This document shows, in pieces, positions 1-12,825 of a DNA stretch of 64,000 bases (position 1 is its first letter; every line of letters starts with the position of its first letter). Made by a program: the position numbers and the translations under genes. The notes beneath the pieces are model-generated. The model saw only the letters and a program-made list of their open reading frames with translations. It was not told the origin of the DNA and did not search any database. The stretch covers positions 42,443,218 through 42,507,217 of the forward strand of contig OY987263.1 of the NCBI GenBank assembly GCA_963920665.1. Direction: 5' to 3'. The stretch is from Straminergon stramineum. Lineage: Eukaryota > Streptophyta > Bryopsida > Hypnales > Calliergonaceae.

Positions 1-279
1 GGTACATCTATTGTTTTTCCTGTTTTTTAGTTTTTGATTTGAAGTTTTAGTCTTTTATGAGGAAAGTTTCTCAGGTTCTCACAAAGATGTAGTTATATTA
101 AGATTGGCAAGGAGTGCCAATTTTGGGGTTTCATGTTTTTGTTTTTTCTATTTCATTTCCTTAACAAGTGACGTGCATAGATAGTGGTTGGCTCATTGGA
201 TTTGTCAAGTGACTAGGAAGTTGCAATATAGATGAATGAATTTTACTAACAAAGTTCATTTGTGTTGTTGGAATGGTAG

Positions 280-1541
280 TTAGAGCGTTTCAAGCGAAAA
301 GGCTTGCTACAAGATGTGGATTTGAAATTTGGAAGAATTAGCATGCATGATTTGTACTTGGAGTTTGCCAAACTTGAAGCAGTGGGATCTTTCAATGAGT
401 CCACCAACTTGAGGGAACAAATGTAGGTGAATATAAAAAATGGTGATCTCACAAAATTTGAATGTAACCTTGAAGGTGGGTGTTGGCCCAAGTTGAGTCA
501 AGTTAGTATTATGCAAAGCCGTTTTGGCCCCAAGGATCATGGTGGAGTTGTTGGTTGGTTTGGAGGTATGGAGCACATCAAATGGGATTATTTTTCCTAT
601 GTTGAGGTATTGAGACTTGACAATTTGAATGGGGGACATGGAGCTCTAAATTTGGAAGGCTTGCTGCACTTAAGGATTTTGGAACTACATGATGTAAGTG
701 TGAGTGATAAAATTGAGGGCTTGGAATAATTGAAGCACCTTACATATTTTGATTGGATAGTTTATCCATTTTCTTGGAGTGTTAATGTGGGTGCTCATAT
801 TGTGGGGCAACTTCCTTCGTCTTTACAACACTTGAACATTTTTCATAAGGATGTGGTAATTGAATGAAGCCAACTTGTACAATGTCACAAATTATCCAAA
901 CTTATGCTTTCTGAAGTGAAAGCTCATTCGTTGGATTTGAGCAATTGTTGGGCCTTAGAGACTATGAATCTTAGTAAAATTCAGAATTTTCAAAGAATTT
1001 TGGGACTTGGTGCTAAATACCCATCCATCCTACAATCTCGTAAGGTTATTTCTTGTGAGGATTTGATTGATATTCTACAGATAGATCATCTTATTGGTTG
1101 AAGAATTTGGATATACAATCTTCTCCTAAGTGTGAGGTGCCTAGTCTATGTGCTTTCATTAAATTACAAGTCTTGATTATTTCAAGTGAGCCAAGACTAG
1201 TGTTGTTTGCTAAGGACTACCTTCCTTGCCAACTTCAAATGCTTTTTTTGTTCTCAAATGCATACAACATGGGATTGAATCTTAGTGGATTCAACCAATT
1301 AGAAGTTCTATATTTGATAGAAAGTGAGCAATTGATGTCCTTGGCAGAAGTGGGAGATTTACCTACCTTGCAAACCCTCAACCTTTGGAATTGTAAACAT
1401 TTGTTGCGGTTGCCTAACTTGAGTGTGTTGAGGAACCTCAAATCACTTTGTATAGACGGATGTTTATCCCTAGAGCTTCATGAGAATGATATTCAAATGC
1501 TTTTTGAGTTGCCTTTGTTGCAATCAATGTACTTTTCTTGA
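280..1541 (+). pseudogene. TNL resistance gene fragment (end of NB-ARC plus LRRs)
   Basis: The fragment opens after a plausible splice acceptor at 278-279 and reads into an 'ISMHDLYLEFAKLEA' segment, the MHD-type end of an NB-ARC domain. Leucine-rich repeats follow, with segments such as 'VLRLDNLN', 'LLHLRILELHDV', 'LPTLQTLNLWNCKHLL' and 'LRNLKSLCIDGC'. Proteins of this family are intracellular immune receptors. The frame is broken by TAG at 424, TAA at 727 and TGA at 865, and by a one-base shift near 1095 that moves the reading into the frame used from 1098 to the stop at 1541. The stops fit CAG, CAA and CGA precursors, which is inference from the frame. TIR and P-loop exons would lie left of the window. 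It has the same orientation as the TNL at 62.2-64 kb, suggesting a resistance-gene cluster. Confidence 0.8.
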
Positions 1542-2395
1542 ATGAGTGAATCCAAGTTCAAGTTGGACCTTGTTTGAAAGGAGTTTATTAAATTATCCAA
1601 GCCATGGGAGAAGGATGAATAGAAGGAATAAGGTCTAGGCCATCTTCCAATGACGATAGGAAGGTGGATTTCTTCCTTTGAAGGGACATCTACATCTAGC
1701 AACAAGGTTCTAATGCTAGAGAACATTTTCCATTAAGATTTGATCAATTGTAGTGAATAGCTTGATTGGCACTTTCTTTGAAGGTATTACATCACCATCA
1801 AGCTAGTGACTTGATTTGGCAAGATTTTTGGATTCTACTTTGTTTTAAAGACATTGTAGTGCATTTTTTCTAAAGTAGTAGTTATTTGGAATGCTAAGTG
1901 AGTTGTAAGTTGTTTGCATTGGACTTGGTGAATGAATGAGGTTGGTTGACAACACCCGATATTGCATTGGTTCCTTCTTTTGGTGAGTGGATGACAATAT
2001 TTGTATTATTGTAGTTTGAAGCAAGGGGTTGTTGGTTTGACACATGAATTTGTTTGGCTATTTTGGGTTTTTATGCTAATTGGGGTTTTTGCCTCATTGT
2101 TAGTGGTTAGAATTGCATTAGGGGAGAATTGAACCTAAAAAGGGGCTTCTATATAGAGCAAAACTTAGTGTAGGAAAGAACCTTCTCAATTCATTAATAG
2201 GGCCAAATTTGCATGATACATTCAGATATGTGTCATGATTGCACAATCCATCTCTACAATCTCATCTTTACAACCCAATCCATCTCCAAGATTTCTTGGC
2301 TTAGTGATGGAGGATGGCTAGCACATGCCTTCGACAAATTTCACCTACCAAGTGGCCGTTATAGCCAAGGTTGTCCTGAACACATGTTCGCGGTG
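1542..2395. other. Intergenic, no gene recognised
   Basis: This is AT-rich sequence downstream of the TNL fragment. Short open frames on both strands show no recognisable motif. It may include the 3' flank of the ancestral gene. Confidence 0.4.
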
Positions 2396-2545
2396 AAATC
2401 GCGTCCGAAAATTTGACGTCTGGACGCACGGTTTTAGTGGACGTGGGTGACAGAGTCAGACGCCGCTCGGTCGCCATCTAAGGGGCGGTCGGTGTAGATG
2501 AGCAGACGGCATGGATGGGGCGGACGGGGCTGACGGGACTATATT
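2396..2545. other. GC- and CpG-rich patch of unknown nature
   Basis: About 150 bases are much richer in CG dinucleotides than the surroundings, with recurring GACG and CGGACG words. There is no open frame of note and no tRNA-like fold was recognised. It could be a remnant of a repeat with a different base composition. Confidence 0.35.
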
Positions 2546-2747
2546 CTTTAAAATCAGTTTTGTAATTTAGGGTGGCCAAGGTGTATAGATTATTGGATTA
2601 ACATTTATTAAAGGATTACAAAACAAGTACAAAGTGGTACAATAAAATACTCATTTGAATTTTGAATGAACAATAAACTAGAAATTGAGTTGAGCATGTA
2701 TCCTTGAATTCAACATAGTCAAGTAAAATTATAATAATGAAGCAAAT

Positions 2748-2762
2748 ATATATATATATAAA
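2748..2762. repeat. Short AT microsatellite
   Basis: A short run of alternating A and T sits within an A/T-rich stretch. Confidence 0.7.
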
Positions 2763-3389
2763 ATGAATTGAAATAAAAATATATTTTCCTTGCATACATG
2801 TATATGCATTACAAGTATGTCTCTACATATATGGTGGACGATGTCCTAGCCGTGAAAACTTCTAAATTCTACCTCCTCTGCCATGAACTCTCGTGCCATG
2901 AGACAATGAACCACCGTTCTAATCATAAAATAAATTGGTACAAGGATTTAATTGTCGATTTCCTCTCTTATTTCTTTCCTCCTCCTTCTTTTTCTTTCCT
3001 CCCATGCTCAAAAGTGGCCCAACTAACCCCTAATCTTTCTACTAAGCTAATCTTAAGTATGATTCATCCCTTTCTTCAAGTTGAGCTACTTCTTATGTCC
3101 TATACTTATGTCTTACACTTAATCTCAAGGTAATTACCTACTTCTAATCTAGGGCCTAAGTAAGTCTTGTGGATTTCCCTCCCTCTCTTATCCACTTCTA
3201 TTCCTCACCTTGAAATGGTCCTCCCCTTTGTTGTTTTTCCTCATTCTTCCGGCCTTTTGCCATCCTTGCTTTTTCCTTCTTTGCTCATTTTTTACTATCG
3301 TGGTGAGGTTTATGGAAAACGGGGAGTTGGATTCCTCGCCCCGAGGCTATGTTAGAATGGTAGGGACCTTGAGTGGTGTCTCTTCTCTC

Positions 3390-3595
3390 CTTTCCTAGCT
3401 TGATTTTGGAACCCCACCCCTCCTTAGCTTGATTTTTGAACCCCACCCTTCCCTAGCTGATTTTGGAAACCCCCCCTCCCTACTGATCTTAGAACCCCAC
3501 CCCTCCTTGCTAATTTTGGAATCCTACCCTTCTTTGGCTTGATTTTGGAATCCCACCTCTCCTTGGCTGATTTTGAAACCCCCCCTTCCCACGTC
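3390..3595. repeat. Degenerate ~30-bp C-rich tandem repeat
   Basis: About six or seven imperfect copies of a unit reading roughly 'TTGATTTTGGAACCCCACCC' plus 'CTCCTTAGC' follow each other. Copies differ by small indels and C-run lengths. The minus-strand open frame here, with repeated GGV-type residues, is a product of the repeat and is not called as a gene. Confidence 0.75.
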
Positions 3596-3597
3596 AA

Positions 3598-3680
3598 CTG
3601 TGCTTGACCCTGGTAGGCTTGGTACCCGACCCTAGTAGGCCTGGTACCCAACCTTGGTAGCCTTGGTGCCCACCCCAACT
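3598..3680. repeat. ~28-bp tandem repeat with TTGGTACCC-like core
   Basis: Three adjacent imperfect copies share 'GTAGGCTTGGTACCC' or close variants. They directly follow the C-rich tandem repeat, so two unrelated minisatellites abut. Confidence 0.65.
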
Positions 3681-3974
3681 ACCCTCACCCGGGTATCGGC
3701 TAGGGGGTTGTTGGAGTGATCGGGGTATTGTGGGTTGTTTTTTGCGTCTTTTCTATGTCAATTTCTAAAAGGGGGATTGTTAAAAGGTTGCGATATTGCT
3801 AGTAGGTAATGGGCTAGGCTTGTTTAGGCAAAGGCTTCACTAATTATCCCCTATGCTAACCTCGACTCCTAGTTTCTATTTTTGGGACCTAAACCTTGGT
3901 TTGTTTCCAAGACATTTTGGGAACTAAACCTTGTGGGAAAAATGACCATAAGGCTTCATGAATCTCCTGTGAGG

Positions 3975-4162
3975 TGGTTTTAACGCACCACTAAGACTTC
4001 TTTATCCCTAGGGGGTTCAAAGCTTTGTCGTCATTTCCCTTTTTAACGTACTGCTAAGCCTTTTATCCCACAAGGGTTCAAAGCTTCATCATTGTTTCCT
4101 TTTTTAACGCACCACTAGTACTTTTCTATCCTACAAGGTTCAAAGCTTTGCCGTATAGGTGG
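3975..4162. repeat. Three tandem ~60-bp repeats
   Basis: Three copies each contain 'TTTAACGCACCACTA' or a close variant, then 'TTTATCCC', then 'GGTTCAAAGCTT'. Copies start near 3978, 4042 and 4103 and differ at scattered positions. No coding potential is seen. Confidence 0.75.
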
Positions 4163-5160
4163 GACCCACTACCCTCATACCCTCGTGCCTCTCAACCAAA
4201 GAATAACACATCACTATTAGAGACAAGAACAAAAGATAAAGAAAAGGCCTTGGATACTCAAAGACTAGTGACATGGGTTAATAACATCAATAACTTGAAC
4301 TAAAGGCCCCCCAAAGCAGCATCACCAATCATATGGGGGGTTGCTCTAGGGTTAGTGCATGACAAAATGAAGTAGGTGACCAAAAGGGTCTCTCAAAGGT
4401 AAGCACCCACAACCTCTAGCAACCTAAAAAGTTAGTAAAAGCTTCTAAGCTCAAGTTTGGAAGAATTAGTACCATGCTCAATCAAAAGTTAAGGCAAGGG
4501 ACCCCACTAAAGACCTTGCAAGCTCCAAAAACAACAACAATGGCCAAAAGTGCCCTAAAAACACCATTGCAAAGTTTGTGGCTAAAATGCCACAATTCCA
4601 ACATCAATTTAATCCAACGGACCTAATTACACAAAAAGGGGGTGGTGAGAGAGGAGAAGGGGTGTCCTTTTATACTCTTTTCCGGGCACCCACCTCTCCT
4701 CGTTCATCTAAATTAACCTTATCTTCTTAGATTTTCATCCAAAACTCAAAACTTTCATCCTATGCTAGCCCACTAAGCTAACTTTTGGAGATTAACTTCA
4801 AATCGTAAATGGATTGCACCATTGGTTTTAGAAGGCCACTTTTAGAATTGAAGAACCTCCCTCCCGTTTTTCTATCTTCAAAATCACAATGAAAACCAAC
4901 ACCAATTCAACACCAATTTAACAACAAAAATCGAGGGAAATCCCAACTTTGGGGGGTTGACTTTTCTAGCAAAAGTAACTAGCTTAGGCTTCTAAGTAGG
5001 TACATGGGAATAATAAAAGACCTATCTTGCGCTCTATTCCGCTTTCGTATGCTCCCAGTCCATCAGTCAAACCCACTGTGGATCAACAATGCTAGCAAGT
5101 GAGCTTGGAGTGGTGAGCTTGTGAGTGTGGAGCTTGTGAGCCTAGAGCCCCCAAAACATT
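4163..5160 (-). other. Non-coding, possible LTR or promoter remnant
   Basis: No gene is recognised. On the minus strand at 4666-4677 there is a TATA-box-like GAGTATAAAAGG. A GAGCTTGTGAG-type reiteration lies at about 5098-5150. A decayed LTR on the minus strand would explain the TATA box, but no termini or target duplication were found. Confidence 0.3.
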
Positions 5161-6062
5161 TTTTTTTAAATTTTCCCTGAAATATTATTTGGTAACATTT
5201 TTTTTCAAAAATAGAAAAAAACTTACTATTTTTGGTAAGTTTTGTAACCCATGATTGTGTCCTCTATAACTGTGGATTATGTTAAATTTTATATTTTATC
5301 ATCTTTTTTTTTGGGCTACGCGTTCAGGTACAAGAAAGAAACGAAGGTGAAAAAGAAATGGGAAAGGGAAGGGGAGAATTTCAGCACTTAATTCATGTAC
5401 TACAATATAAAATATTGCGAAAGTTGCAAATATGGTAGATCCATGCTATTTGGGCGAAAGTTCGTTGTACTAATTTCATTTGTCCAACTAGATTATGTAG
5501 TCATATACACTATGAAAGCTTGCACATTTTCCATTCCATAGGTTTAGGGGTCATTACACTTGTAATAACTATGTAGTAATACAATACTCATGAAATACCT
5601 AGAAAATCATGACCATGCCTATTCTAGAATATTAATGATCCTTGCTCGAACAAGAAAAAGCTTCAACTCGTTGAAGCTATAACTTGGAACATGAATGAAC
5701 TTATGTTCATGGGTATCCATCTTGCAAAAGTACCTATACAAATAGTATAAGTTCTTGCAATTTATGTATTGCTGGCGGCCTCCAATGGCAGAAACAACCA
5801 TATTCACAAAGTCTGAACATGTGCATGCTGGAAACTACCCCAGTGTAATTCTATTCACATTCTTGTTGTACTCTAATCCAGTCTCGAGAGAAACTATTGC
5901 ACCTAGGCTAGGAAAGGGAAACAATGTCACTCCAAGAATTTGACCTCTCACATTGCTAGCACTCTCCCACTTGTTTCGTTGTTCTACTATTGGTGCATTT
6001 GCAATCCGTCATATCGTTTTGTTGTTCCTCACCGTTGGATATATATCGGAATTTGGTGGTGG
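5161..6062. other. Intergenic, no gene recognised
   Basis: AT-rich sequence between the putative repeat remnant and the 3' end of the minus-strand transposase-like gene. Short open frames lack motifs. Confidence 0.4.
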
Positions 6063-7005
6063 CTAATGATCATACAAAACACTCTCAAATATATTGGACA
6101 TATTGAAGAGTCGATAGGGCGACAACGTTGGGTGCTCTTGCAAATGGAAGCCAACACGCTGCAATAGTAGGGCCTCCTCTCGATTGAAATTTGTTCTTGT
6201 CAAAATAGGCCACACTTCAGGCACTTCAGGCCAATCGAGGACCCATTTGTGTTTTGTTCCCTTTACATATCTTTCGATGTCATTCCAACAAAACCAGAAA
6301 TCCGCCACTACCTCCTGGCGACTCCCATAATCTTCTTTCCTCCCCCGATATGTTGGAGCTGGTGTGCCTTTGGTTCCTCTTGCAATTTTTGACATGTACT
6401 TTAAATTCGAACTGCGTTGCTGAGCTTGGCATTTGCTGTTCAATTTGTGGTTGATCCTTGCAATGTGCCACTTAGATGTGTTACAATCACTCTCAAAAGC
6501 AACAGTCACGTGAGGGATAGTATTAGCTTGTAATTGATTTGCTTTGCCATGGGAAGACTCTACACCAACCATTGTGGACCTTGTACGAACACGAGGTTGA
6601 GAGAAGTTCACTTTGTCTAGTTGATGTGAGTCGTGCATCACCAATAGGTATGTCGAACTTCCTCTTCATGCTCCCAAAAACTTCTTCTCCTTCCAAGTGT
6701 AGGACCCTAGTTCCCAAATCTTGAGCTCTAGGTAATGTGTTTAGTGCTTCTGCCATCTTCTTTGGATCTCCACTACATCTTGCAGCTCTGAGCTTCAACT
6801 CCCCCTTTGATGGACTAGATTTGGAAGCGTCACCTCTCAAGTACACTCTGTAGTTTGTCATTTGCATCCACGCATGAATGTTGTCATCACAAGTGGCATC
6901 AAACAAATTGTTTCCTCTTTTGCCAGACATTTGCAACCACTTGTTATGAACCGTTTCCAATAAATTGCAAAAAGGCATGTCAACCATCTCCTCTAAGGTC
7001 AAACC

Positions 7006-7650
7006 CTACAAGTCCATTTGCCAGAAAATCATAAGTACACTTATACAATTCAAAAGGATGAAGGAAATAAATTTTGATTATTATTGGTTTTTTGGAAAAA
7101 TGAGAGTACAAAATGGCACCTCTAAAACCATAGTCGAATCCAACTAAGGTTTGGGGGGTACTTTATGCTACTCTGATTTATGATGGCCAAGAACATTTGT
7201 GGTGTAGTAATTCTAAGAACATTTCAATTTTTTTTTCTAAATCAAGAGTAGCGTAAGGATCTTCAAAAACCATAGTCAGGTTTGGCTAAGATTTGGGGGG
7301 GGCCTTCCACTACTCTTCTTTATGAAAAAATAGGAAAAAAGATTATGTAATGTTCTTGGAAAATTTCACCCTAAACAGTGTTGGCCTTCGAAAAATGGAG
7401 TAGTATAGAGTACCTTCAAAACCTTAGTCGGATCTGACTATGGTTTTGGAGGTGCCATTTGGTACTCTCATTTTTGAATAAAGAGAAACTTCATTTTGTA
7501 ACCAAATAGACACTTCAACTAGGACATGAGAAAATGAAATCCTCAATCCCATGCGACTAAAGAAAACATCAAACCCCAAATGGAAAATACTCGTTCACAT
7601 AATACAAATTAGCTGGAATATAGGTTATGCTAAATTCTATATTCACTTAC
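7006..7650 (-). other. Intron of the transposase-like pseudogene
   Basis: On the minus strand the donor is GTAAGT (7645-7650) and the acceptor is ...TTGTAG ending at 7006. Coding sense resumes on both sides ('WGGFNHM' before, 'GLTLEEMVDMPF' after). The intron holds a short array of hairpin units related to the large satellite. Confidence 0.6.
7100..7472. repeat. Three degenerate hairpin units, ~150-bp spacing
   Basis: Units begin near 7103, 7245 and 7398. Each is a near-palindrome: a GAGTA-type outer arm, a GGCACC or GTACC block, a central TAGTCGGATC-like core and the matching arms returning to TACTC. The core and the ~150-bp period match the satellite at 24-43 kb. Sequence identity is low, so these look like older relatives. 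Confidence 0.65.
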
Positions 7651-9810
7651 CATATGATTGAAGCCACCCCATTGTCTATATCTAAAATGCTAGAATGCTA
7701 ACCAATGATCTAGATGGTGAAGTGCATCTTCAGTAGCAGCCCCAGATGATAACCACCAAGAGCGAATCGCAAGGTAGTGTGTCTCTGCCTCGTCCATAGT
7801 CTTTGACTCTTTGTATTGTTTGCACAATATGGTGTATTGCTATTGTAAGTCTTCCTTGATGAATTTCTGGGTGTATTTCTGTAGAGATGTGCTCCAATGC
7901 AACAAACATGTTCTTTCACAATTCTCCATTGGCTTCTCTACTAAACCACTACCATAAACAATGCGAATTGCATTACAATTTGCCATGGTACTATTTGCCA
8001 TGAATCCCTTAAAGTTAAGATGATCCACTCCATACTTCAACATGATAGTATTTAAGGACCTCTAGAATTGCACTTGGACCTCCGTGTCCTCTAACTGCAT
8101 GTCACATGTAGCAAGTGTCATCACCTTCTTATAGCTAGAATCGTACACGTGGCAAGCCATTGTGGTCCATTCCTTGACCGGCTTCACGTGGTCGAACATC
8201 ATCCATGCATTTTTTAGGTCACCTCCGGATTGCATGCACTTCACTAGGTCCACACCACTTCTTGGTCCTTCTGTCAACATCTTGAATAAGTACACTTTCT
8301 CCTTGCCTTGTCCAGGGAAGACACTATCATGTATGTATTCAAACTTAGAGTCTTTCTTCATAGTCATGATGTGGTCGAGGACCCCACCTCAGTTGTTTGA
8401 GCGGAAAGAAGAAATGATGTTTCGTATATTAGGATTGCTCAAATATTGGAAGCAATCCATAACCTCCTCTAGTTCATCTCCACTCAACATTTGCTTCTCG
8501 CCAACCCCATTGTGGAAAAGATAGTTGGTCAGAATTTTTTTGCTAGCAGAGAGAGCAATTGTAGAGTTTGTGGCCATTGGTGTTTTTGCCACCTGCTCTA
8601 CAATAAGTCCATAGATTTTTTTTGTAGAGTCTCTATACATACCTTTAGCAATAGGGTGTGCATGTTTTCCAAAATGAATAGCGGCCCTTGTCATTTTTGG
8701 ATTCTCGCTGTAGGAATAGTACATCCTAGCATTGCATGTACTAATGCACAAGGGAGATTTCTTGCAGACCTTGCAAACTAAAGTGGAATCTTTTGGAGGA
8801 ATTTCACCTACTGCAAATGGGAACGTCATGCAACCACTCCACTTTGTTTCATTCTGAGTAGATGCCCTCCTAAAGTATTCGCACTTGACATTTTCATATG
8901 CAAGATGACTGGCGCAGTATGACTTATAGAACTTCAAATGGTCGGAGTTGTGAATGTTTGTTGTCACTAGCTTGCACCATGAATGTCCGTCATAACGCTT
9001 GTCCATTCCTTCTAAGTTTCAAGCTGCCGCCGAAGATGCAGATGCTCGACACACAAGCAATTCAAAGATGACGTCACCGTCAAAAATAGGAGGAAGACAG
9101 TGATCATGATGTTGCTAGATGGAGTCGAAATCGATTGTTGATAATTCATTTTGAGAACGATGCACACTAGCTAGTCTTCTCAAGCAATCAATTATGTTTA
9201 GTTGATCATTTGCACTGGGATACAATGGAGGACGAGAAAATGAAGATTGTGTTGGGCTATTTGACAAGGTCACCTTTGTAGACTTGTCACATGGCTTGAC
9301 ATCAGATACAATTTCAATTGAGGATGCACGATTTGTAAGTGTCAAATTAGGTGATTCACCCTCAAATTCACTTGACAATTCAATAATAGGCTCTAACTTC
9401 TCAACCTTCATTGCTTGTACTGGTGTAGTGCGTACGAAGACCGGGAGAACTTTACGTGGTGGACTAGGTGAAGTCGACGGTGGCATGTAGGGCATATCCA
9501 CTATCGACATTTCAGAGTGACGACTTAGAATCTCTGTAGATGCTACTAACAGAGACAATGGAAGTCCATATGTTCTATAGTTTCTAGAAGTAAGGTACCA
9601 ACAATGCCCTCCTTCTTCAACAAACTTCACAACGACCACAAACTCTTGTAATTCACCAGTCTCTGACATCCTCTCTCTCTCTACATAGATGGAGGACTCT
9701 ACAAATCTAAATCTCACGTGAAGAAGGTAACTAAGGACTTTAGCTCGTCCTCCATCCTCTACCGGAAATACAAGAGGAACCTCTTGTCCATCTACTCGAA
9801 TGCAAGCCAT

Positions 9811-12745
9811 TGCGTAAATAGAACCGCACTACCTATAGCAATTGAAGGGATATTGAATTTGTGGAAGCAAAGAAGAATTCAAATGATGATGGACTACAAC
9901 ATAACAAAAGTTGTAAGTGTTGAATTTGAAGTATTCAAACTCAATGAAGGTGGGTGTTTGTATCTCTTCTTTACTACTCTATAAATGCTAACAAGCCACT
10001 TCTGATTTGAATAGAAGACGCACTATTCTAGATTGCATAAGCTAGGAGTACTAAATGGTGGTAGTTTTCCTATTGTTTGGCCTCAAATTTTATATGAGGC
10101 ATTGATTCTAGAACAAAAATGTAAGAAGACCATAGATAGCTTATCAATCACATCAAATAAAATAAGCTATTTAATGTCTACCTACATTTATGTTTTGAAA
10201 TGAACACCATTGATGCCATTAAATACACTAATGACATTTGGTGCTCCGACCTTGTAATAAAAGGCAGCTCTGTCATGATTTTGAAAACTTGACAATCTTT
10301 GTATAATCGTTTAGCAAGTCTTCAATAAATATGTTGTCCTACATAGCTTATAATAATATAGGGCCACCAGTGAGCTTATTTTTTAGACTTGCGAATGGCA
10401 ACTCATTAATTACAACACACTTCAATTGTAGAAGATCTCAAGAATCAAAGATGCCAATTCATATGGATGTCAGTGTCCTATCTGCATTCAAGCTTACTCA
10501 TGGTGGCTACTGCTTATAAGCACTTGAAAGTGTTCATGAACGGGAAGCACACTTTCTAGAAACCCTTGTTTGCTTTATATTCTTTTGAGCTTCCAATATA
10601 GTTATCCATGTTTTTTTTAGGCACTTCATGCAAGTAGAGTACCAGAGAGTTGAGTGTGTTTATGTGAAGGAGAGGAAAAAGAGGAGGAAGTGTAGAACTT
10701 TCTTTTTCTCATCTTCTAGAGCTCTTCGGAGATCTAGAATGAAAGGAAAAAAGGTAGTCTCGAAGATAGTGTAGGATACCCCAAGAGCCCTACACAAAAT
10801 TTTGAGTTTTGGAGAAAGAGAGAGTGCAGGGCAAGTGGACACTGTTATGTAGGAATTGGAAGCAGTAGCAGAGTCGTCTCAGGAGAATAGTAGCGTGCAA
10901 ACTCAACCATTGGGAGAGAACATCGGAGTTATAAGCATCTGAGAATCCTAGAGTCTATTAAACAACTTTGAGGTGCTCTTAGAAATTGAATTTGTCGAGT
11001 ATGGATGGTTCTTGATGGTGACAGTTCTCTCTTGCAACTTGTATTTTGCTGAGGTAGTCAATTGCTTTCCTAAGCGAATGTCCATTGAAAATGTATGCAT
11101 ACACAACAATTCTTGATTAGAACTAGTATTTCTATGGGTCAATTAACATTCTTGATTATCCATAAACCTCCACAATTAGTATCATTGGCTTTAGGTTTGA
11201 GGAGACGCATCCCATTATGTAAATAATTCATTGAAATTAAAAGGTATCTATAGTTTATAAGTTTGCTTTGGTCTTGTGAAGCAATTGGTAGGAGTTATTT
11301 AAGTGAGAAGTATATAGACATCTTTTAAATATTTGGTAAATATGGCAAGGATAATGGAAAATTCAACATCAACATATGCTTTGGACATGTAACACTTCCC
11401 TAAGACATATATCATCATGAATATATTATTTTTGAACCACTTTCTAGCATTGAGTAGATGTGAGTAATGTTTCAGTTCAGTATTTAGGGTTTTGCCCACC
11501 AATATTGTTGACTATATGAACAAAGAATTTTATTTTCCCAATGGATTGAAATCACATGAAATAGAGCTTTCATCAAAATAGATATATGTCATGGGGACTC
11601 AACAATTAGACACAGCTCTTGTAATATTATACTTAAATTTATAGGATAAATTATAGTAAAATACTTTTTGTGAGATAATTTTACAATTAAACTAAAATAT
11701 TGAATTGGTGAAAGGTTACCTAGAATTACATTAATTCAACAAAAAAAATTGCTCTAGCCCTAGTTGACAAGCTTACTTGGCGTTAACAAAGTAGTTGATG
11801 TCGACGAATGAGCTTCTGTTCACCATCCAGCTAGCCCCAACCAATGACCTATAGTCTCCTAGTGAGTGTCCCGTGTTGGCCGAACTGGCATTACCGGTCG
11901 ACTTGACGTGGCCGGTTGCTCGTATCACTAGTTAGTGTATGTATGCTAGTCACGCTTGCATTGATTGTCGAGCTTGGCTTCAGGCAACAATGACGATGAT
12001 GGACCCCACTTTTGAAGAATTCTCTCATGACTTTACAGCACACTAATTTTGAAAAGGCCGCATTTATGGTGGCGCGCAGTCCCAAAACTACTACATTGAG
12101 ATTCCCACCCTTACGAAAATGCCTGTCCTTGCTGCTAGCCAAGGATGCTTTGTAACATTCCAATGCTCACTTTGCATAGATGGTGGCCAAGGTGGCATTG
12201 CATTGATTTGAATTTATTGGTGGTAACAACTCTTGCAAGCGATGACGAAGCGAAGCACTAGATCACGCAAAAATGATGATGCCCTAGGAGCCTTGGAGCC
12301 ATTGGAGCTAAATGGACAAGTTAGATCTTGTCCAGCAAGACAGGATTGTCAAAACCCTCTTTTCATTTGTCGCTTGCATGAGAGACTAGTTTTGAACTTC
12401 CATGCATTCTTACGAAGCTAGGACTTTGTTGCGCTGCTCTTTTGTTGTCTGCTTGAATGAAAGACGTAGTAGACGAAAACTCAGAGTTCACCAGGTGCTT
12501 GATCACGACTTCATCGTCCAAGATTTTTTGTCTGGAGATGTACGTGAGAGGTCAAAGATTTACTTGACATGGCCTCATTGATAGCATTAAACCCACCCAT
12601 GTTCGCGTAGTTGTGACGTAGATAGGAATTTTGTTTCAAGGAGCTAGTACTTAAATCTAGTTGTTTGGACCAAATCTCTTTAAAAAAAAAAAAAGAACAA
12701 CCTTGCCAATTATAGCATCAACGTCCCGAGTGAATTTTGAATCGG
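9811..12745. other. Intergenic, no gene recognised
   Basis: Nearly 3 kb of mostly AT-rich DNA upstream of the transposase-like gene. Open frames are short and unrelated to any family I recognise. No repeat or RNA gene is evident. Confidence 0.4.
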
Positions 12746-12746
12746 A

Positions 12747-12814
12747 GGTAGTGTGAGCCACTCTCGAAACAGTAGTGGGAACCGACTCTGGTTTTATGGG
12801 TAGCTAACACTACC
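12747..12814. repeat. Single hairpin unit beside element D
   Basis: A ~68-bp near-palindrome starts GGTAGTGTGAG and ends CTAACACTACC, with a central GGGAACCGACT. The outer arms match those of the satellite monomer. Element D begins 17 bp after it. Confidence 0.6.
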
Positions 12815-12825
12815 CTAGATTGTTG

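Larger units (their letters stand above)
6063..9810 (-). pseudogene. Transposase-like pseudogene, two exons
   Basis: One minus-strand frame runs from an ATG at 9810 to a splice donor (GTAAGT) at 7645-7650. A second exon runs from about 7005 to 6063. The N-terminal part has a cysteine-rich stretch (CKVCKKSPLCISTC), possibly zinc-binding and DNA-contacting. The middle part (NFKGFMANS, then NAIRIVYGSG, then ERTCLLHW) has the acidic/aromatic spacing and Cys-His ending of MULE-like transposase cores; this assignment is by resemblance only. The frame is cut by TAG at 9115-9117, 8062-8064, 7840-7842 and 7690-7692 and by TGA at 9019-9021 and 8389-8391, with reading continuing in the same frame across each. 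Exon 2 also needs a frameshift near 6600-6640. Terminal inverted repeats were not found. It could instead be another element class or a domesticated host gene. Confidence 0.65.

Noticed and set aside
3424..3678. Minus-strand open frame rich in Gly/Arg/Pro repeats
   Set aside because: It is the translation of the C-rich minisatellite and has no other support.
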